Shown here piece by piece: positions 6,800 to 13,839 of a stretch of DNA of 13,839 nt; within the stretch, counting starts at the first letter, position 1; each line of letters begins with the position of its first letter. The stretch spans positions 1 through 13,839 of the forward strand of contig JBEEPK010000051.1 of NCBI GenBank assembly GCA_041191145.1. The letters are read 5' to 3'. This DNA comes from UBA961 sp041191145. GTDB taxonomy: Bacteria; Bacteroidota; Ignavibacteria; Kapaibacteriales; UBA961. Both the position numbers and the translations under genes were made by a program. The notes below the pieces were generated by a model that saw nothing but the letters and a program-made list of their open reading frames with translations, did not search any database and was not told the origin of the DNA.

Positions 6800-7609
6800 A
6801 TGAATGCTTTACTACAAACGGCGATTGATGCAGCTCAAAAAGCCGGAACAGTTCTCAAAGAAGGCTTTGGAACGGATTATACCATATCTTCAAAATCACA
6901 GATTCATGATCTTGTGACTGAATATGATCACAAGTCTGAAGCAATCATCATTGAGACAATACGATCTTCATTTCCAAACCATCAGATATTGACAGAAGAA
7001 TCAGGCCATCATGCATCAGATGGAGACATCACTTGGATCATTGATCCACTTGATGGCACAGTGAATTTCGCTCATGGCATCCCCATTTATTGTGTGAGTA
7101 TTGCCGTTAAACAAGGTGATGCTATTTTGTATGGAGTAATTTATTCTCCAATGACAGAAGAAATGTTCATTGCCGAAAAAGATCAAGGTGCCACAATAAA
7201 TGGTAAACCTTGTAAGGTTACACAACAGTCTTCCTTGCCAAGTGCTTTTTTGGTGACAGGATTTCCCTACTCTGTCAAAGAGAATCCAGGAAATTGCATT
7301 GAGCATTTTTCGCATATAGTTGAGATGGGTATTCCGATTCGCAGACTTGGCTCCGCTGCTCTTGATCTTGCCTATGTGGCTGCCGGAAGATTTGATGGAT
7401 TTTGGGAAGTTGCTCTTCAACCATGGGATATGGCTGCAGGAGCATTGCTAGTCAAAGAAGCTGGTGGGATTATTATGGATTATTCCGGTAATGACATTGA
7501 CTTCACGAAACAATCTTCTATCATAGCTGGTAATTTTGAAATAGTACATACATTGAAACAAGAGATTGATATTGTTACTTCTACTTTGAATGAGAGGGTT
7601 AGACAATGA
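6800..7609 (+). CDS. Inositol monophosphatase family protein (SuhB-like)
   Basis: Mg2+-dependent phosphatase of the inositol monophosphatase/SuhB/CysQ superfamily, 269 residues from ATG 6800, close to SuhB (267). The metal-binding motifs are present: 'TEESG' (Glu66), 'WIIDPLDGTVNFAHG' (Asp82 and Asp85) and 'QPWDMAAGALLVKEAGG' (Asp210). The likely substrate is a phosphorylated sugar, inositol or histidinol phosphate; the sequence alone does not decide. In bacteria SuhB can also act in rRNA antitermination. ATG 6800 is preferred because 'MNALLQTAIDAAQKAG' aligns with the SuhB N-terminus and a promoter-like motif lies at 6769-6776. ATG 6779 (seven residues longer) is also possible. ATG 6716 would add 28 residues encoded across the inverted repeat and is unlikely. 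The gene heads an operon; its stop overlaps the dapF start in ATGA. Confidence 0.88.
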   Translation: MNALLQTAIDAAQKAGTVLKEGFGTDYTISSKSQIHDLVTEYDHKSEAIIIETIRSSFPNHQILTEESGHHASDGDITWIIDPLDGTVNFAHGIPIYCVSIAVKQGDAILYGVIYSPMTEEMFIAEKDQGATINGKPCKVTQQSSLPSAFLVTGFPYSVKENPGNCIEHFSHIVEMGIPIRRLGSAALDLAYVAAGRFDGFWEVALQPWDMAAGALLVKEAGGIIMDYSGNDIDFTKQSSIIAGNFEIVHTLKQEIDIVTSTLNERVRQ

Positions 7610-8493
7610 GTAAACAGAACATTGAGTTTACATTCATGCATGGTGCAGGAAATATTTTTTGTGTCATTGATAATAGAAAGTTACAATTATCCATCAAAGA
7701 ACTCATGACATTTATTGTCAAAGATATCCCAATCAATTGGTTGGTGGATGGTCTTATTGCGATTCGAAACAGTGAAGAATATGATTTCGAAGTTGATTTT
7801 TTAAATCCTGATGGTTCATATGGAGCTATGTGTGGTAATGGTGCACGGTGCGCAGTAACGTATTTCGTAAAAGAAATCATGGAGCTGGCACCTGATTGTG
7901 ATGATATTTTTTTTCTGATGGCGGGTAAAGAATATCAAGCCAGTTTCATACTCTTTGGTGATATTGTGGATGTATATTTCAAAGATCAACCAACGATTTC
8001 ACTTGTGGAATTGCCCACAACACCAAACATCCATGGATATTATGTTGAAAATGGTTCGGACCATTTGATTATTGATGCGAAACAAATCCTAAACACTGAA
8101 TATGAATTTGAACATTTCCCATTAAATGAATTTGCCAAACCACTTCGTCATTCAAGTCTCTTTCCAAGAGGAGCAAATGTAAATATTGTATTTGCAAAAC
8201 CAGATGGCACTCTTCGCATTCGCACATTCGAAAGAGGTGTCGAAGGAGAAACGGCAGCATGCGGTACTGGTTCTATGGCTGCAGCATTTACTTATGTTTC
8301 TCAGTCTGGTTCTCCCTATATTTCCGGAAATACGCATACATATCCCAAATCAATTATTGTGAAATCAGGATATACACTCACCATTAAAACACTCATAGGT
8401 AAACCCGGATTGAGTCTATCCGGACCAGCAGAGTTTCTTACTGAAGAAGAAGCCTATGCAATGTTTCTTGAATACAAAGTAGGAGTATCATGA
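7606..8493 (+). CDS. dapF: Diaminopimelate epimerase
   Basis: Converts LL- to meso-diaminopimelate, the peptidoglycan cross-linking residue and lysine precursor, in the cytoplasm. The protein has 295 residues, slightly longer than E. coli DapF (274). Both active-site cysteines are present: Cys76 in 'NPDGSYGAMCGNGARC' and Cys219 in 'FERGVEGETAACGTGS'. The substrate-binding pattern 'FPRGANVNIVF' (186-196) also fits. Two usual family motifs are altered. The N-terminal 'GNDF' is 'GNIF' (Ile17), and the 'NPH'/'SPH' motif reads 'SDH' (151-153). The two cysteines and their surroundings still argue for a real epimerase. The start overlaps the preceding stop in ATGA, and GAGAGGG (7592-7598) is a good ribosome binding site. 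The stop overlaps the ruvC start in the same way. Confidence 0.9.
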   Translation: MSKQNIEFTFMHGAGNIFCVIDNRKLQLSIKELMTFIVKDIPINWLVDGLIAIRNSEEYDFEVDFLNPDGSYGAMCGNGARCAVTYFVKEIMELAPDCDDIFFLMAGKEYQASFILFGDIVDVYFKDQPTISLVELPTTPNIHGYYVENGSDHLIIDAKQILNTEYEFEHFPLNEFAKPLRHSSLFPRGANVNIVFAKPDGTLRIRTFERGVEGETAACGTGSMAAAFTYVSQSGSPYISGNTHTYPKSIIVKSGYTLTIKTLIGKPGLSLSGPAEFLTEEEAYAMFLEYKVGVS

Positions 8494-9032
8494 TATTCAT
8501 GGGCATAGATCCGGGTAGTGTCATTTGTGGCTATGGTGTCATTGAAAAAACCGGCAAAGACACATTCAAAGTTCTTGAATATGGCGTTGTAGAAGCAAAG
8601 AAACACTTTGATTCAATGCCGCAAAGGCTTGGAATGATTTATGAACATTTGATTGCAGTCATTGATAGAACGCTTCCCGATGAGATTTCTCTCGAAGCCA
8701 CATTTTATGCGAAAAATGCTCAATCGCTCATTAAACTGTCGCACGCTCGCGGTGTTGCTATGCTTGCCGGGAATCAACGTAGCATTCCTGTGATTGAATA
8801 TTCAGCAAAAGAGGTGAAGCGAGCTGTGACCGGCAATGGAAATGCAAGCAAGGAACAAGTGGGATTCATGGTGAAATCACTTTTGCATATTGATGATGAC
8901 CATACATTTTTTGATTCTACCGATGCGCTTGCGGTTGCATTATGTCATGGCATGAAGCGAAGTACACCAAAACAAAGCGCTAAGTCATGGTCCCAGTTCA
9001 TTCAGGAAAATCCGAATAGGATCAAAAAATGA
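8490..9032 (+). CDS. ruvC: Holliday junction resolvase RuvC
   Basis: Dimeric endonuclease (180 residues) that cuts Holliday junctions with the RuvAB branch-migration complex. The four acidic catalytic residues are all visible: Asp7 ('GIDPGS'), Glu69 ('SLEATFYAKN'), and Asp142 and Asp145 ('FDSTDALAVALCH'). 'KEVKRAVTGNGNASKEQV' (108-125) matches the family's DNA-binding region. The C-terminal ~20 residues are polar and variable, as usual. ATG 8490 overlaps the dapF stop in ATGA and has AGGAG at 8481-8485, a short 4-nt spacing. ATG 8499 would remove three residues and is less likely. ruvA and ruvB are not adjacent, which is common outside Proteobacteria. Confidence 0.95.
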   Translation: MIFMGIDPGSVICGYGVIEKTGKDTFKVLEYGVVEAKKHFDSMPQRLGMIYEHLIAVIDRTLPDEISLEATFYAKNAQSLIKLSHARGVAMLAGNQRSIPVIEYSAKEVKRAVTGNGNASKEQVGFMVKSLLHIDDDHTFFDSTDALAVALCHGMKRSTPKQSAKSWSQFIQENPNRIKK

Positions 9033-9679
9033 ATCATGATGCATTCATAGGCTATTTACACGATCGATTAACTCAACCACTTCCCGGTTGGGAGTATCAG
9101 CAAAGGATGAGTCCGATCATTGCAGGAAATAGAACCAATGAACCGCGCAATATTCCTCAAGATGCACATCAAACCGGAGTTGCGGCATTATTGTTTCCTG
9201 GGGAATTTGGCAGTGAATTGATATTCACGATACGAAGTCAATTTGTATCGCATCATAAAGGACAAATCAGTTTTCCAGGTGGGAGAGCTGAAACACATGA
9301 AACAATCATTGAAACCGCACTTAGAGAAACACATGAAGAATTGGGTATTGAACAATCCAGCATCAATGTGATTGGCAAATTATCATCTCTCTATGTACCT
9401 CCTTCGCATTCTCATATGCATGTGATCGTAGGCGAATTGAATCAAACTCCTGTTTTTCAACCAAGTCTTCAAGAAGTTGAAGAAGTATTTTCTGTATCAT
9501 TGCATGCATTGGCTTTTCAACATGAAATCATTCATTTACCCAAAATGAGAGCACAAGACATTGAGGTTCTCGCTCCATGTTGGCCCATTCATCCCAACAA
9601 TCATTTATGGGGTGCAACGGCAATGTGTGTGAGTGAATTGGTTGGACTATACACGGACTTCGTGCATGAAAACGAATAA
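9029..9679 (+). CDS. NUDIX hydrolase, probable CoA pyrophosphatase
   Basis: Hydrolase (216 residues) of the CoA-pyrophosphatase (NudL/Nudt7-like) branch, which cleaves CoA and acyl-CoA into phosphopantetheine and 3',5'-ADP. The Nudix box spans residues 85-107 with the pattern Gx5Ex7REUxEExGU: Gly85, Glu91, Arg99-Glu100, Glu103-Glu104 and Gly106. Just before it, 'IFTIRSQFVSHHKGQISFPGG' fits the CoA-subfamily signature (RS....H.GQ..FPGG). The start overlaps the ruvC stop in ATGA, with AGGA (9018-9021) 7 nt upstream. The last 14 nt overlap the start of the next gene. A role in CoA or oxidised-CoA turnover is inferred from the motif; a general nucleotide clean-up role is possible. Confidence 0.85.
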   Translation: MNHDAFIGYLHDRLTQPLPGWEYQQRMSPIIAGNRTNEPRNIPQDAHQTGVAALLFPGEFGSELIFTIRSQFVSHHKGQISFPGGRAETHETIIETALRETHEELGIEQSSINVIGKLSSLYVPPSHSHMHVIVGELNQTPVFQPSLQEVEEVFSVSLHALAFQHEIIHLPKMRAQDIEVLAPCWPIHPNNHLWGATAMCVSELVGLYTDFVHENE

Positions 9680-12443
9680 ATATGCAACATTGTCGAAGTC
9701 AGCATTACAATCATTGAGACAATATTTCCCGAATGAGGATATATATACTGAATTAGCTCATAGACTTCTGTATGCTCACGATGCAAGCGCTTATCGGATC
9801 ATTCCATTAGGTATTGTTTTTCCGAAAATTGCCACAGATATTCAATTCTTATATTCTTGGGCACACGAATATCATATTCCGTTAACCTTCAGATCAGCCG
9901 GCACTTCCCTCTCAGGTCAGGCAATCGGCGAGGGTTTGATTGTAGATTGTTCTAAGTATTGGAAAGATATTTCTTATGATACAGCTCTCCAAATAGTAAA
10001 CGTTGAACCCGGAATTATCGGTGGACATGTCAATAGATATCTAAAAACTCATCACCGCAAGATTGGTCCTGATCCGGCCTCCATCAATGCCTGCATGATG
10101 GGTGGGATACTTTCCAATAATGCAAGTGGAATGTGTTGTGGAATTGAACAGAACTCCTATCATACGATTGCTTCCATCAAATGCGTTTTACCCAATGGAT
10201 ATATTGTTGACACTACAGATACAAATTCTTCTCAAGAATTACAGATCAATGCTCCTGAAATACATGATGAAATCTTGCGAATACGAAATGAGATCATTCA
10301 ATCACCAATACTCATAGAACATATTCGAAGTAAATATCGATTGAAAAATACCGTCGGATATTGTTTGAATGCATTTCTCGATGAAACAGAACCTGTCCAT
10401 ATCTTGAAAAAACTTTTCATTGGTTCTGAGGGAACACTTGGTTTCATAGCAAAGGCAGGACTTCATACAATTCCAATACTCCCCCATGCTTCAACTGCAA
10501 TACTCTTTTTCAATACGATTGATGATGCCTGCAAAGCAATCCCTGTACTCGTAAAAACATCACCTGCCGCCATGGAAATTATGGATAGAGCTGCGCTTCG
10601 ATCCATTGAATCACAAGAGGGTGCTCCCGACATTATACAATCATTGGGAGAAGACGGCACAGGAATTCTTATTGAATATCAATCAGATACTCACGAATCT
10701 CTATTAAAAATGCTGATGGAATTTTCTGATATCCAAGGAAATCTCCATTTAATTGAAAATCCTATATTCACTGATGATATCACTTTACGTAATCAATATT
10801 GGAAGATTCGCAAAGGCATGTTTCCATCTGTTGGGGCATCGCGCGCGAAAGGAACCGGAATCATCAATGAAGACATTGCAGTTCCCATTGAATCACTTGC
10901 AGATGCAGTCAAAGATTTGCGACTTTTATTTGCAAAGTATCACTTCCACGAAGCAATCATCTTTGGTCATGCCAAAGAAGGGAATCTTCATTTTGTGATT
11001 GCACATGGATTTGATTCAGAACAAGATATCAAGGCATTCGGTGATTTCATGCAAGATTTGGCAAATGTAATCATAGACAAATATCAAGGTTCGCTGAAAG
11101 CTGAGCATGGAACCGGAAGAAATATCGCTCCATTTGTTTCTCATGAATGGGGTAATGAAGCATATGCATTAATGAAGCGAATCAAGCAATTATTCGATCC
11201 GCATGGAATAATGAATCCGGGAGTCATCATATCTGAAGATCCTGCATGTCATATAAAGCATGTAAAACCATTTCCCATTGTGCATGATATCATCGATTCT
11301 TGCATTGAATGTGGTTATTGTGAATCGCATTGTCCCACACATCACTATACCCTATCACCAAGGCAACGCATCATTCTGGATAGAGAAATAGCGCTAGAAC
11401 ATGATCCAATCATACGAAAAGAGTTATCTGATTTTGCGATTTATGCCCAAATTGATTCTTGTGCCACAGATGGTCTATGTTCACTTGCATGTCCGGTACA
11501 GATACATACTGGACAATATATGCTTGAGAAAAGATCTATATCACTTGATATTGATTCAAAAAACAGATATGATAAAGAAGCTCATTTAATTCAAGAAAGA
11601 GACAAATCAATACGAAGAAAAATGAAGGCAGGACATATCGCATCTAGAATCATTGGAGACAATGCATTACAAAAAATATCTGTGATTGGATCATCCCTTT
11701 TCGATACACCTCAATGGATATCAGGACTTCCTACTTCTTGGAAGCAAAACAATATTGAAAATAATAATACTTCCAAGATTATCTATCTACCTTCTTGCAC
11801 AGCTCGATTATTTGCAAAGCCAAATACCGATTCACCAGCATTGCCGGACTTGATTCTTTCACTATCCCAAAGAGCCGGCTTGAATTTGTCAATACCAAAT
11901 GACATTGCAAATCGTTGCTGCGGACTTGCATATTCATCCAAAGGTTCTAAATCATCTGCTGACATAGCATTTCATAACTGGTCAGATCAAATTCCCAAAG
12001 ATTCAATTGTTCTTACAGATTCCTATTCTTGTTATTCACATGTTCGAGAAAGCATGCAAATGATGGATCTTCTTTCATTTGCCGAAATGCTTATTGATAG
12101 ACTTCCAATCCAAAAGCTCGATGGAATGGCAATTCTCCATCCACCTTGCTCTGTGCAGATGAGTCGAGCAACAGAAAGAATGAAAGCGATTACATCTACA
12201 TTAGCCTCTAAAGTATTCATTCCCGAATCAATCGGATGTTGCGGAATGGCGGGTGATCATGGATTTAAGGATCCCGGATTAAGCAAACATGCATGTGCTG
12301 ACATGAAAAAAGAAATTATGCAGCAGAAGAATGTCATTGGATATTATTCTCTCAATCCAACATGTGAATTGGGTATGAAGATTGGGACAGGAAAAGAATA
12401 TGTTTCTCTATTCTATCTCATTCAAAAAGCAATGAAGTCTTAA
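9666..12443 (+). CDS. FAD-binding and Fe-S oxidoreductase, D-lactate dehydrogenase (Dld-II-like) family
   Basis: Multidomain flavin/iron-sulfur dehydrogenase (925 residues) that probably oxidises D-lactate or another D-2-hydroxyacid and passes electrons to quinones at the inner membrane face. The N-terminal FAD-binding PCMH domain has 'RSAGTSLSGQ' (76-85) and 'GPDPASINACMMGG'. The FAD-linked oxidase C-terminal domain has 'FGHAKEGNLH' (433-442) and 'EHGTGRN'. Next comes a ferredoxin-like region, CxxCxxCxxxCP at Cys546/549/552/556, with a second motif at Cys599/605/609 where Asp602 replaces a Cys, which I believe is common in this family. Two CCG domains follow (Cys711 with Cys751-752, and Cys828 with Cys858-859). 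The architecture and length match Shewanella Dld-II; glycolate or 2-hydroxyglutarate dehydrogenases are alternatives. ATG 9666 is chosen over an upstream GTG (9633), and the gene overlaps the NUDIX gene by 14 nt. It ends the operon. Confidence 0.85.
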   Translation: MKTNKYATLSKSALQSLRQYFPNEDIYTELAHRLLYAHDASAYRIIPLGIVFPKIATDIQFLYSWAHEYHIPLTFRSAGTSLSGQAIGEGLIVDCSKYWKDISYDTALQIVNVEPGIIGGHVNRYLKTHHRKIGPDPASINACMMGGILSNNASGMCCGIEQNSYHTIASIKCVLPNGYIVDTTDTNSSQELQINAPEIHDEILRIRNEIIQSPILIEHIRSKYRLKNTVGYCLNAFLDETEPVHILKKLFIGSEGTLGFIAKAGLHTIPILPHASTAILFFNTIDDACKAIPVLVKTSPAAMEIMDRAALRSIESQEGAPDIIQSLGEDGTGILIEYQSDTHESLLKMLMEFSDIQGNLHLIENPIFTDDITLRNQYWKIRKGMFPSVGASRAKGTGIINEDIAVPIESLADAVKDLRLLFAKYHFHEAIIFGHAKEGNLHFVIAHGFDSEQDIKAFGDFMQDLANVIIDKYQGSLKAEHGTGRNIAPFVSHEWGNEAYALMKRIKQLFDPHGIMNPGVIISEDPACHIKHVKPFPIVHDIIDSCIECGYCESHCPTHHYTLSPRQRIILDREIALEHDPIIRKELSDFAIYAQIDSCATDGLCSLACPVQIHTGQYMLEKRSISLDIDSKNRYDKEAHLIQERDKSIRRKMKAGHIASRIIGDNALQKISVIGSSLFDTPQWISGLPTSWKQNNIENNNTSKIIYLPSCTARLFAKPNTDSPALPDLILSLSQRAGLNLSIPNDIANRCCGLAYSSKGSKSSADIAFHNWSDQIPKDSIVLTDSYSCYSHVRESMQMMDLLSFAEMLIDRLPIQKLDGMAILHPPCSVQMSRATERMKAITSTLASKVFIPESIGCCGMAGDHGFKDPGLSKHACADMKKEIMQQKNVIGYYSLNPTCELGMKIGTGKEYVSLFYLIQKAMKS

Positions 12444-13727
12444 TCATGTCTCTTGTCTTGTTCTTCTGGCAAATAATCCGAGAAACAATATTCCAAGAAG
12501 AAAGAAGATAATCAAGGCAAACAATGCGGAGCGATATGATCCACTCAATTGTAAACTAATTCCAAATAATAGTGGACCAAGCCAACTACTCCCTCGATCG
12601 GTCAATTCATATATCCCAAAATATCGTGATTCGCTTCCCGCAGGAATAATCTTTGAGTAAATCGATCTTGCTAATGATTGACTTCCGCCAAGAACAAGAG
12701 CAATCACAGCACTCAATACATAAAAATGAATGGAAGAACCCGGTGGAAGAAAAGCATAAGCATAGATGATGATGCTCATCCATAGAAACAAACTCAGCAT
12801 CAACATATTCAATGCAGAAGATGATTGTGCAAGTTTGCCAAACATCAAAGCACCAAAGATTGCAATGATTTGAACCAGTAGAATCGATACTTGAAGAGTT
12901 TCAAGTGGCAATTTCAATTCTTCACTTCCAAATTGTGCTGCCATCGAAATCACAGTTTGAATACCATCATTGAAGAGTAGAAATGCAATCAAGAACAGAA
13001 GAATTCTTGGTTGATGGAGTATTTCCTTCATTCCAGAAATGGAAATTAATATACCTTCATTGGTCTTTTTGGGTTGAGTTTTTGGGGTTCTCAAAAATGG
13101 AATAAATGTAAATATTCCCCACCAGACACCGGCTGATGCAAGCGATATTCTGACTGCTTGACCACCACTGATTCCAATGGAATCTTTCATCAGATACAAT
13201 CCAAGATTCAATAGCAATAATAATCCTCCTCCCGCATACCCAATCGCAAAGCCCCGTGAGGAGACTTGATCTCTTGATTCCTCATCTGCAATATCATTCA
13301 GCATGGCATTATATGCAACGATTGAAGACCCATAAGCTCCATTGGCTATGATAAAAAGTAATGCTCCTAGCATTGCATTTCCCGATTCAATCCAATACAT
13401 GCCAATCGTTGCCAAAGCACCAATGGCAGTACACATCAAAATGACAGCTCTTTTTCCGAGCGGACCATCAGAGGCATAGCCTATGATAGGAAGTAATAAA
13501 AATTGAAGGAATACAGAACTTGAAACTGCATAAGGAAACAATGACTGAGGAGCTATCGGTATGCCGAAAAGATACAATGCTCCGAAAGTCGCTACTTCTG
13601 TTTGGGCAATGGAAGTAAGGTATGGTCCGAGAAAGACAGTAATGACAGTCGTTGTGAATGCCGAACTTGCCCAATCGTACATATACCAGGCAAAGCGTGA
13701 TTGTGAGGACATTATAAATTGTTCCAA
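12444..13727 (-). CDS. Major facilitator superfamily transporter, UMF1/Atg22-like
   Basis: Integral inner-membrane transporter (427 residues) with about 12 hydrophobic segments: roughly 21-41, 67-87, 95-113, 118-140, 158-180, 190-212 in the first half, a charged loop near 213-240, and six more after it. It opens with 'YMYDWASSAFTTTVITVFLGPYL', the hallmark of the UMF1 family related to yeast Atg22 (a vacuolar amino-acid effluxer). It also has the MFS motif A region 'GYASDGPLGKRAVIL' (83-97), 'FLLFNDGIQTVI' and 'ELTDRGSSWLGPLLFG'. The substrate is unknown; amino acids or other small metabolites are possible by analogy. ATG 13727 is used, and ATG 13712 (five residues shorter) is equally possible. 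A weak promoter-like TATTTTG lies on the - strand at 13747-13753. The stop codon abuts the stop of the convergent oxidoreductase gene with no spacer. Confidence 0.88.
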   Translation of the reverse strand: MEQFIMSSQSRFAWYMYDWASSAFTTTVITVFLGPYLTSIAQTEVATFGALYLFGIPIAPQSLFPYAVSSSVFLQFLLLPIIGYASDGPLGKRAVILMCTAIGALATIGMYWIESGNAMLGALLFIIANGAYGSSIVAYNAMLNDIADEESRDQVSSRGFAIGYAGGGLLLLLNLGLYLMKDSIGISGGQAVRISLASAGVWWGIFTFIPFLRTPKTQPKKTNEGILISISGMKEILHQPRILLFLIAFLLFNDGIQTVISMAAQFGSEELKLPLETLQVSILLVQIIAIFGALMFGKLAQSSSALNMLMLSLFLWMSIIIYAYAFLPPGSSIHFYVLSAVIALVLGGSQSLARSIYSKIIPAGSESRYFGIYELTDRGSSWLGPLLFGISLQLSGSYRSALFALIIFFLLGILFLGLFARRTRQET

Positions 13728-13839
13728 AAGTCAAGATTATCACTCTCAAAATACATTTTCTTTTGTGTTTCCCATTTTACATTGGCATAAATCCTAAGAT
13801 TTAAGGGATTTTTTTCTTGACATTCAAGACACACTCTTG

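Noticed and set aside
7016..7420. A 134-residue - strand open frame inside the phosphatase gene
   Set aside because: It is antisense to conserved metal-binding motifs of the phosphatase and has no recognisable features. Other long antisense frames inside the mutase and DUF3108 genes were rejected for the same reason.
11460..11492. Apparent loss of one cysteine (Asp602) in the second Fe-S motif of the oxidoreductase
   Set aside because: I recall the 'C..DG.C...CPV' form as common in this dehydrogenase family, so it is not evidence of a broken cluster.
13561..13797. A 78-residue + strand open frame overlapping the transporter start
   Set aside because: Almost all of it is antisense to the well-supported transporter N-terminus, and it shows no family motif, good ribosome binding site or signal peptide.

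Overview
This AT-rich window (roughly 38% G+C by eye) looks like ordinary chromosome from a member of the Bacteroidota/Chlorobiota/Kapabacteria (FCB) group. The reasons are a MltD-type LysM protein, a DUF3108 exported protein, an IcmF-type acyl-CoA mutase, and TAnnTTTG promoter-like motifs in front of the leading genes. The phylum is an inference from gene content and promoter style. There is no rRNA, tRNA, CRISPR array, insertion sequence, phage gene or defence gene that I can see.

Left part (1-5353, + strand): the 3' end of a lytic transglycosylase D-like gene whose catalytic domain lies outside the window, carrying five LysM repeats and closed by a strong terminator. An exported DUF3108 protein follows, starting almost inside that terminator. 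Next come a large B12-dependent acyl-CoA mutase subunit and, 23 nt after it, a lipoprotein of unknown function. A bidirectional hairpin terminator separates these from rimO, which converges from the right.

Middle (5353-12443): rimO (- strand) and a compact five-gene operon (+ strand) diverge from a short intergenic region. That region holds one TATTTTTG motif on each strand and a perfect 9-bp inverted repeat. The operon is inositol monophosphatase-family / dapF / ruvC / CoA-type NUDIX hydrolase / FAD-FeS D-lactate dehydrogenase-like. The first three junctions are ATGA start/stop overlaps and the fourth is a 14-nt overlap, so the genes are almost certainly co-transcribed and translationally coupled. 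Their functions (lysine and peptidoglycan precursor, Holliday junction resolution, nucleotide/CoA clean-up, 2-hydroxyacid oxidation) do not form one obvious pathway.

Right part (12444-13839): a UMF1/Atg22-like major facilitator gene on the - strand, whose stop codon directly abuts the stop of the oxidoreductase, then about 110 nt of non-coding sequence.

The most unusual item is the mutase. Its sequence has the character of the C-terminal mutase domain of the fused isobutyryl-CoA mutase IcmF, but here it is a free-standing 668-residue protein. It lacks the B12-binding and G-protein chaperone domains, which must be supplied from elsewhere in the genome if the enzyme works. I see no clear evidence of a wholly new system; most of the window is housekeeping.
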